From Siphonodentalium dalli (taxonomy: Eukaryota > Mollusca > Scaphopoda > Gadilida > Siphonodentaliidae), in NCBI GenBank assembly GCA_032622095.1, contig CP136062.1, positions 136,624,960 to 136,688,959 of the forward strand: a stretch of DNA of 64,000 nt. Direction: 5' to 3'. The notes under the pieces are model-generated. The model was not told the origin of the DNA and made no database searches. It saw only the letters and a list, made by a program, of their open reading frames with translations. Positions 59,801 to 64,000 of this stretch are shown piece after piece (the stretch's first letter is position 1; every line of letters starts with the position of its first letter). A program made the translations under genes and the position numbers.

Positions 59801-62800
59801 ATTTATATAAAAAAATTAATTTTTTGCTACCAATTTTGATATAAAATTTATGAAAATAATCTGAATTGAGTATTTTGTGTATTGCTATGTGTGTTTGAAC
59901 ACCCTGACAGAATGTTTCACTTTACTTTAAAGAACATATGTCACTTTAAAGGGACATAAAGCCTTCATAGTTGGTAATTCGAGAAATCACAAAAGTCTGT
60001 AAATCCGTCATTGCCATGACGAGTGTGGGAAAATGGATTGACTTTGTTCTTATTTCGACTATAAATAATTATTTCGCATGTTGAAACCACTGCTATGAAA
60101 CCGTTAATGTTACAGTGATTTGTCAACAAACATAACTGAATATGTCGGTTATTAAAATAAATTACTCGAAATCTATTCAGAATTTTTTTGCACTGCTTTG
60201 TTTGGTCATTTCCAATGTTTACCTTTAGGTTATACATGTACGTGTAATTTTACTTTCGAATTGTATTGGACTAGTTGGACTTTAATTGTTAAGGTATCTG
60301 TAACAGTAATGTTTATATAACAATGGTTTCAGCATCCGATAGCTCATTATTGGGAAATTATTAATAATTAAAATAAAAACAAACTTGTTACAGTTTTACA
60401 TGTACTTGTGGATAACAGTTGTTTTACCGACACTCATGACTTTTCACATGTACCCACTGTTAACGTCTCACATCCCTTTAAAATTATGTCATATAGCACA
60501 AACAGACAAAATGTAGATATCATTTGAATCAATAAGCTATTATAGATTGAGCATGTTACTTTTGCAAGGAGATATCCATTCACCATTCATAAGTTTTTTT
60601 TAAATACCATTGTTTCTGATGCCTCTATCTGAGTAGCAATGACAAGAGTTTATAGTAGGACATTGAATCATTTAATATGGAAAATTTTAAAAGTAACTGA
60701 AAAATGTATGTTATTTATGTCACTGCAAATTCTTCCAGCAATGCAGTCAATATAATTTTGTCCAACTTTGACAACGTACCATATGTATGTGACATCCTAT
60801 GAGATCTATTCTGTTGTTGAGAATACAATGTTGGCTTTATTTTGCATAGGATTTGTATGGGATAATAATGTTTATTACTAATAATGTAGATACACTTAAG
60901 ATTTCAACCCCCAAACACAACTAATTCTAGGTGTTATAATTAAGCTTGCAGAGATTAAAAAAATTTAATTTATAGACTATTACTGAGTGCGATTGTTTTG
61001 AGTCTAAAAGAGCTTAGCCCATAAATATCAATTACTATAATTAGATCTATATAACTCAATACTATTTTTTTTGCAGACCTCACTCAAAAGATGATCTCCG
61101 AGCTTACCTAGTCCTGTTGCAGGTAGTATATTTATCCCACAGGGTTAAAATAAAGACAAACAATGGAATGCGGTTTTAGCTACCTGTTTAGCAAAACATA
61201 ATTACAGGAAGCCGATACATGAATAATAATAAAAACAATTAACAATTTTTGAGGCGCAATAACCGCCGCCATCAAAAACAAACCCCGAAAGGTGGGGGGG
61301 GGGGGGGCAAAGACATCAACCCTGTGTGCTCTCCAACAACCACGAAAAATGGGAGGGAGGGAGGGTTTTCAAAAATTGGTGACCGTCTTCTTCGATCGAT
61401 AAGTTGGAAAGAAAGTTGACACCGACCGCGCCGCTCACCCCTACGTGTAAAAATATAGTTCTCCCCATTCCTGCTCAAGAGTTATCCCAATCGCTTCGTG
61501 GCCTAATTAACATTTTTCCCAAACTCTCACGATTCATGATTATGTTGTCAATTTGTCCAAATACTTTGTCGCTTTATTTTATTTTGCTTACTTCTTTGGA
61601 ATTCCATGCGGTATGGCGTATTGGTAGCGTAGTGATCTATCGGTGAAATATTTCGCTACCGAACATGTTTGCGTTTCTAAAAGTTTCTGGTTTAAATCTC
61701 CGCATCTGTTTAACCCTTTGGGATAAATTACGTCGCTCTTATACGACTATGTTTTAACTCTTTCTTTGTCAAATACTTGTTGATGAGTTGTTCTCTTAGG
61801 AAATTATCGCATAACAAGCTGTTGTGTTGAACTTATTACCTGAACATTTCACACCAATAAATAGGATTCAGTCTGTACATACATTAGCTGTTGTCTGCTT
61901 AAGGCCCTTCCACACGAGGTTGCCGCATGTTTTTCTGTGGCAATTGCGTTTTCTGCAACGATGGCGTTTTCTGCGGTTACTCATATGTTATTCGCGAATT
62001 TTTTATTCAAATGACTGAATGGTGAAGCGATGCACAATCATGTGTGCTTCCAGTGTGTTTGTTCTATACCGTCACTGCAAACAGCGGAATTTACCGAACA
62101 ACCGCAGAAACAAATGGGCGGCACCGCACCGCCAGATTAGGACACTGATGTAATCCTGGGGCAGCGTTTTCTGCGATGTCTGCATCGCACACCGTGTGCA
62201 AGCACCCATTGCCTACAGTGTGTTCTAAGTTGGCGTATCAAGTGATTCGTGTGACATGCCGCACCGCAAATGCCATGTTTGTATACATATATTTCCTAAA
62301 CATCCAGATGAATATTAGACCAGTAATGTATATGCTTTTATAAGTTTTTAGGGTTAGTTTGGCGAATCTATTTAGTAAAAAAAGAAAGAGTTAAAGATGT
62401 TCTCAAGGTTCCAGGTTAATTTTAACAAAACCTGTTTTACTTTTTGTGTAGATTCTAGTGTATACAATACAATACAGTTATCTGATTGTTTTCAAATTAT
62501 GTATGTGGATTAGCCACATGAAAATTCAAGTCAATTTCGAATTTGGATTCGGTCTGCCTATTTTTGCTGGAGTAAATGGTCTTTGTCAACTCAGAATTTG
62601 CTGAATATTTTAATTTCTGGTTGATAACATTAGTTTTTGTTTTTGTTATCTGATTGTTTTCAAATTTGGTATATGGATTACTCATTTGAATATAGAGGTT
62701 AAGTTCGAATTTGAGTTCCGTCCACCTATTTTTACCAGAGTTTTGGTCCTTTTTTACTTATAATTTGATGATTATTTTGGTTTCCAGATGATAGCTTTAG

Positions 62801-64000
62801 TTATATTGTTATCTGATTGTTTTAAAATTTGGTATATGTTTTACTCATATGAAAATACAGATTTAGATTCGGTCCACTCATTTTAACTGCATTTATGCTC
62901 CTTGTCTACTTATAATTTGAGAATCTGGGCCCAGTTCGAATTGTGGATACGTCCGATGAATTTTGCATGACTTATAATTTGAGAATACATCAGATGAATT
63001 TTGCGTCAGTCATTGCGTGACTCAGAAATAGTTAACATAGACTGTTGGAAGCAAAGTTTCTAAAATAGCCACTGATCAAATAAAGCGACCTTATTCAGGG
63101 GACATGTGACCTAGTAGCCTTTTATTTATATTTAAGTTTATTTTCTTCAGTGAAGATGACTAAAGCAAGGCAGAAAAGAACATTTTAAGAGATCATTAAG
63201 ATGATCCTAATTTACTGGTAACAGCATGATTGGGATTATAAATGTATAGGCTGCCAATAAATATCAATGAATATGACTACCTGATGGGCCTTGTTGGTGA
63301 TGTATCTGTATTATAAAATAGATGTACATACTACCAATAATTTTATTTCTTTTCAGAATCCATTATTTACTAAAACACAGAATTTTGTTGTGTTTGCTCA
63401 CTTGCTTCGACAGATAGCAGCCCTGGGTGAAGTGGATCACCATTTGCTCGTGCACTGGCTGAAAAGGTAGAGATATCTGGTCAGGCCGGTCCATCGAAAA
63501 GCCGAACACAACCAATCACAACCGATCACAAGTACAATAAGAGGAAATACACAAATAAAGTTCATAGGCATATGCAGTTATGTTTAGACTAGTCTCTTGT
63601 GTAGTTTGGGTGACTAATAAGATCTTTAATGCACATTTTATATAACGTGGTTTATTATAAGTAACAATTGATATCAGGTAGATTGGCAGTCATCGTGTTG
63701 TCATTCTCGCTACATCGTCTTCATCTATGACATCGTCTTCGGACACTGCCCGTATACCTACAGTTTTTCAATGTCTCAAAAATTGTGGTGGGTCTAAACA
63801 AAGATAAGGCCATTGAAAAAATATTTGTAAAAAAATTGGGCATGATCCTAATAGCTGACTAGAGTTAAAACTCGGCTCTCTACAGTATTTTGTTATCTGG
63901 ATGATAACTCAAGTTATGTTTATCCGATAGCTTTCAAATTCAGTATGTGGATAATAAATCACATGAAAATAAAGGTCAGTTCAGTCTGACCATTTCATGA
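38646..64000 (+). CDS. HECTD2: HECTD2-type HECT E3 ubiquitin ligase, N-terminal seven exons, 3' truncated by window
   Basis: HECT E3 ligases take ubiquitin on a Cys of the C-terminal HECT domain and pass it to substrates; human HECTD2 has been reported to target PIAS1. Exons: 38646-38846, 42448-42752, 44736-44838, 46386-46475, 46919-46980, 61077-61122, 63357-63466, continuing off the edge. Phases are compatible throughout and give about 305 codons. Family-matching blocks are DFYVTTFDSFLEINAAFK (human DFYLTTFDSFPELNAAFK), DDSGLQHEFVEVVYE, VKKAVLKAIINSLLK, KDDLRAYLVLLQNPLF and FAHLLRQIAALGEVDHH. The HECT domain and catalytic Cys are not in the window. Exon 1 assignment (zinc ribbon) is less sure than exons 2-7. 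Intron 5 is 14 kb. Confidence 0.93.
39108..39113 (+). promoter_or_regulatory. AATAAA downstream of zinc-ribbon exon, candidate intronic poly(A) signal
   Basis: Canonical hexamer 232 bases after the read-through stop codon of the 38646 reading frame. It would allow a short unspliced transcript ending in intron 1. AATAAA is common in AT-rich DNA, so this is only suggestive. Confidence 0.3.
39214..39484. mobile_element. TIR element, GGGACCAGCCTAGA ends, 271 bp
   Basis: Perfect 14-bp inverted ends (GGGACCAGCCTAGA / TCTAGGCTGGTCCC). TTTTCTG occurs just outside both ends, in direct orientation. The interior repeats CACTTCTCCCTA phrases. A related fragment is at 4740-4865. Confidence 0.75.
39790..39979. 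mobile_element. TTAA-type MITE (family B), 5'-degraded
   Basis: Contains GAGGCTCCCTATGGGATCGA, AGATATAAGAGAATTAATGC and TTGGCACAGGGTTTTCGCAA, and ends CATTCATGGAAGGG then TTAA at 39976-39979. Confidence 0.7.
40018..40775. mobile_element. GTCCCCCGAA-ended modular element, best copy
   Basis: Perfect 11-bp ends TGTCCCCCGAA (40018-40028) and TTCGGGGGACA (40745-40755). A conserved tail CTGTGGCCGAGCGGCCTTTT follows, also present in diverged form at 7755 and 63105. The interior starts GTGTCCGTCCGTGCGTCTGT, then three to four modules of about 150 bases with GGATGATAACTTTAGT, AGGTCAAGTTCGAA and GAGAGTTATGGACC. Confidence 0.78.
40993..41122. mobile_element. Foldback MITE, arms about 40 bp
   Basis: GAATAGGCACAATGAGTTGT ... 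GTGTAATTGACTCAAG faces CTTGCGTCAATTACATATTA ... GTGCCCATTC. The centre contains GGATATCTG / GATATCC repeats. Confidence 0.75.
41975..42420. mobile_element. hAT-like foldback MITE (family A), long form
   Basis: 446 bp. Ends CAGGTCTGGAAATAGTGTG and CACTATTTCTAGGCTTG. Flanks TACATATA (41967-41974) and TACATGTA (42421-42428) agree in 7 of 8. Its right end is 27 bases before HECTD2 exon 2, so it contributes to or borders the branch-point region. Confidence 0.9.
42448..42752 (+). CDS. HECTD2: HECTD2 exon 2
   Basis: Acceptor caatcttttcag, phase 0. Encodes DKDKVRTGHTISKFFNHFKP then AKRKNSK, resembling human GQISTFSSFISAVSPKK, followed by a low-complexity Ser/Asn/Asp region with RSDDDDKEN. The donor TTACG|gtaagt leaves phase 2. 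The acceptor lies 27 bases after a hAT-like MITE (41975-42420). Confidence 0.88.
42753..44735. other. HECTD2 intron 2, no further gene; part of a dispersed repeat
   Basis: 43680-43850 resembles 45090-45260 in intron 3 (CTTACTTATCAG, AATATGTCTTTAA and flanking similarity). No exon or RNA gene is recognised. Confidence 0.45.
44736..44838 (+). CDS. HECTD2: HECTD2 exon 3
   Basis: Acceptor gacattgcag. The split Arg codon is followed by RYHNDAKQSSKWNMM and DFYVTTFDSFLEINAAFK, almost the human HECTD2 block. The donor AAG|gtaata is in phase 0. Diagnostic exon for the gene identity. Confidence 0.95.
45950..46345. repeat. Dispersed repeat shared with 7790-8170
   Basis: See the copy in the NELFA intron. 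GTAGACCATGGGAAGAAAAT and later blocks are colinear. Ends about 40 bases before HECTD2 exon 4. Confidence 0.7.
46386..46475 (+). CDS. HECTD2: HECTD2 exon 4, 90 nt
   Basis: Acceptor tattcttgcag. Encodes KDPNNEYNNIDDSGLQHEFV then EVVYEILTDC, matching human KKDATASFNTIEDSGINAKFV. The donor TGT|gtaagt is in phase 0. Confidence 0.95.
46750..46880. repeat. Probable family C MITE copy, right end GGTGGTGATAACC
   Basis: Right end CCACATGGTGGTGATAACC is the same as at 23563-23580. The left half carries ACTCAAGTCTCGTTAC, resembling the inverse of GTAGCGAGACTTGA at 23531, but its left terminus is not clear. Confidence 0.55.
46919..46980 (+). CDS. HECTD2: HECTD2 exon 5, 62 nt
   Basis: Acceptor tgtattttgaag. 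Encodes PNEVKKAVLKAIINSLLKDK, equivalent to human PQDIQKTVLKGIINSLLRE. The donor AAAAG|gtatgt leaves phase 2. A GGTGGTGATAACC repeat end sits 38 bases before the exon. Confidence 0.93.
47245..48360. repeat. Tandem array of about 490-bp units, each containing a TTAA-type MITE
   Basis: Two full units and a third partial. Each has AGCTCTTCCTGCTCAG, CACATGAGTNAAG, TGTGTGGCTAAACCTGG, ATTGTAGGGAGCAAGG and then a family B MITE. MITE TTAA sites: 47464-47467 and 47724-47727; 47957-47960 and 48209-48212. The unit period is 493 bases. The MITE was therefore duplicated as part of the unit, or inserted at the same site before duplication. Confidence 0.88.
48490..49085. repeat. Modules of the GAGTTATGTCCCTTTTTTGAC family
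   Basis: Begins TTCTCCCCCTAAATTTTCGG with GTCCATCCATGCGTCCATCT. Three modules of about 160 bases carry GGATGATAACTTGAG, AATATTCAACANNATTTCTT and GAGTTATGCCACTTTTTCGAC. Resembles the element at 40018 with degraded ends. Confidence 0.65.
49100..51030. other. HECTD2 intron 5 segment, nothing recognised
   Basis: AT-rich, no bounded repeat, exon or RNA gene supported. Confidence 0.4.
51033..51632. mobile_element. TIR element, TTAAAGGGGTACTGTA ends, 600 bp
   Basis: TTAAAGGGGTACTGTAC at the left and GTACAGTACCCCTTTAA at the right are near-perfect inverted copies. The interior has no known frame. The ends resemble those at 59944-60482 in the AAAGGG core. Confidence 0.8.
52745..53290. repeat. TTAGCTCACCTGAGACGAAG modular repeat
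   Basis: Starts TTTTTAGCTCACCTGAGACG followed by a (TCCG)n run at 52797-52832. Three modules of about 170 bases carry GGTTCATATTTGGTGTGGAT, CAGATTTGTTCAAATGAGGT and CAGGGCCATAACTCT. Confidence 0.75.
53755..54191. mobile_element. hAT-like foldback MITE (family A), long form, left end degraded
   Basis: Left palindromic unit from CATTTGCAGAATGAGGTCCC, the full interior (CCTCATCTTCTGGGAAG ... GGGGAACTTCAATC), right unit, and right end CACTATTTCAAGGCTTG. The left terminal sequence is altered. Confidence 0.85.
54255..54412. mobile_element. Partial family A MITE adjacent to the previous copy
   Basis: Begins inside the palindromic unit (TGATGCTATCCCACACAGCG), continues with CACCTTCTGGAGACCTCATT and CCTCATCTTCTGGGAAGTAT, and stops near ATATCCCTTAACTTG. 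It repeats the interior of 53755-54191, suggesting a local partial duplication. Confidence 0.75.
54990..56860. other. HECTD2 intron 5 segment, two small palindromic motifs only
   Basis: AGTTGCCCCGGGGG and GTTCGGGGCAACT face each other at about 56201-56242, forming a hairpin. TCGACTTCA is repeated three times near 56015-56055. Nothing coding. Confidence 0.45.
56870..57040 (-). repeat. Inverted module of the CATGGCCGCCAGCAGCCATC family
   Basis: Reads CCAAGATGGCTGCTGGCGGC and CATGTTTTTTGGCTGAATGA, the reverse of the module at 21880-22015. Confidence 0.8.
58341..58470. mobile_element. Foldback MITE, GTAATCACTTGATTGAA arms
   Basis: AATCACTTGATTGAACTGGT ... GAAATAATTCAT faces ATGAATTATTTCAC ... 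TTCAATCAAGTGATTA. Arms about 40 bp, loop about 50 bp. Confidence 0.8.
59201..59514 (+). mobile_element. tRNA-derived SINE, complete with target duplication
   Basis: The 314-bp element is flanked by the perfect 12-bp duplication TTCTTAGTGATG (59189-59200 and 59515-59526). The head has RNA polymerase III promoter boxes: A box TGGCTCAATCGG (59210-59221) and B box GGTTCAAATCC (59270-59280). The body contains GGATTTCCTCCACCATTAAA and the end is AAAACCCC plus (AATC)n. The last part resembles SINE tails I associate with molluscs. Transcribed by Pol III and mobilised by a LINE in trans, by family knowledge. Confidence 0.93.
59944..60482. mobile_element. TIR element, TTTAAAGGGACATAAAG ends
   Basis: Left CTTTAAAGGGACATAAAGCC; right CTCACATCCCTTTAAA. 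A diverged left-end copy is at 58712 (GTTAAAGGGACATAAGGC). The open frame on the minus strand at 59965-60237 is inside and unrecognised. Confidence 0.65.
60483..61076. other. End of HECTD2 intron 5, nothing recognised
   Basis: AT-rich with a polypyrimidine tract before the exon 6 acceptor. Confidence 0.45.
61077..61122 (+). CDS. HECTD2: HECTD2 exon 6, 46 nt
   Basis: Acceptor tttttttgcag. The split codon AG+A gives Arg, then PHSKDDLRAYLVLLQ, matching human PRTKDDLRAYFILLQ. The donor CAG|gtagta is in phase 0. A very small exon 14 kb from its predecessor. Confidence 0.93.
61123..62440. other. HECTD2 intron 6, first half, no bounded feature
   Basis: Contains a run of about 14 G near 61294-61307 and repeated GCGTTTTCTGC phrases around 61946-62180 (GCAACGATGGCGTTTTCTGC, GCAGCGTTTTCTGCGATG), which suggest a degraded local repeat. 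Confidence 0.45.
62445..63125. repeat. Modular repeat, right end of the GTCCCCCGAA family
   Basis: Three to four modules with GTTATCTGATTGTTTTCAAAT, CATATGAAAATACAG and TTTTTACCAGAGTTTTGGTCC. Ends TTCAGGGGACATGTGACCTA, the diverged right end. The closest relative is 6941-7775. Confidence 0.7.
63357..63466 (+). CDS. HECTD2: HECTD2 exon 7, last exon in window
   Basis: Acceptor atttcttttcag. Encodes NPLFTKTQNFVVFAHLLRQI then AALGEVDHHLLVHWLK, matching human NPQFNNTSTYVIYAHLLRQI. The donor AAAAG|gtagag leaves phase 2. No further exon is visible before 64000. Confidence 0.95.
63880..64000. repeat. Start of another module, cut by the window edge
   Basis: GGATGATAACTCAAGTTATG, ATCCGATAGCTTTCAAATTC and CACATGAAAATAAAGGTCAG follow the same module order. 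Confidence 0.65.

Overview
This is a eukaryotic window: AT-rich, nearly all introns, spacers and transposon remains, with short coding exons bounded by GT-AG splice sites. A tRNA-derived SINE with an (AATC)n tail, and tandem modules carrying the phrase GAGTTATGGCCCTT next to GTCCGTCC runs, are what I associate with mollusc genomes. I therefore infer a mollusc, perhaps a bivalve. The species cannot be named from the sequence alone.

Only two genes can be supported, both on the + strand and both cut by the window edge or lacking an end. (1) NELFA, negative elongation factor subunit A, 4064-29103: ten exons whose phases all join into one open frame of 515 codons plus stop, matching the metazoan protein from about residue 75 to the C-terminus. 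The N-terminal exon(s) were not found and are probably upstream of base 1. (2) HECTD2, a HECT-type E3 ubiquitin ligase, 38646 to beyond 64000: seven exons (about 305 codons) covering the N-terminal half. The HECT catalytic domain lies beyond the right edge. The proposed first exon encodes a CxxC...CxxC zinc ribbon that I do not recall in the vertebrate protein. A start-region promoter lies near 38.45-38.64 kb. The spacer between the genes (about 29.1-38.4 kb) holds no recognisable gene.

The rest is a dense museum of mostly non-autonomous DNA transposons. Region by region: 1-2.5 kb, two elements with long terminal inverted repeats (TIRs). 5-9 kb, a hAT-like foldback MITE and modular repeats. 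9.2-12.7 kb, one 3.56 kb TIR element with CGCGTT-type subterminal repeats and an internal duplication. 12.8-14.8 kb, a modular element, then a MITE invaded by a 15/18-bp minisatellite. 15-19.7 kb, a TTAA-flanked MITE, a 0.88 kb TIR insertion, a 174-bp satellite trimer and Helitron-like copies. 21-28 kb, further MITEs, including an element nested in a MITE. 30-38 kb, modular repeats, a nested TIR pair, and a 0.96 kb element with arms of about 280 bp. 39-42 kb, several TIR elements in HECTD2 intron 1. 46.98-61.08 kb, a 14 kb HECTD2 intron with a tandemly duplicated MITE unit, inverted blocks, TTTAAAGGG-ended elements and a complete SINE with a 12-bp target duplication.

The two genes do not form a pathway together. 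NELF-A acts on promoter-proximal pausing of RNA polymerase II, and HECTD2 in protein ubiquitination. What links them here is the shared repeat families in their introns. No autonomous transposase, reverse transcriptase, true tRNA, rRNA or CRISPR array was seen.
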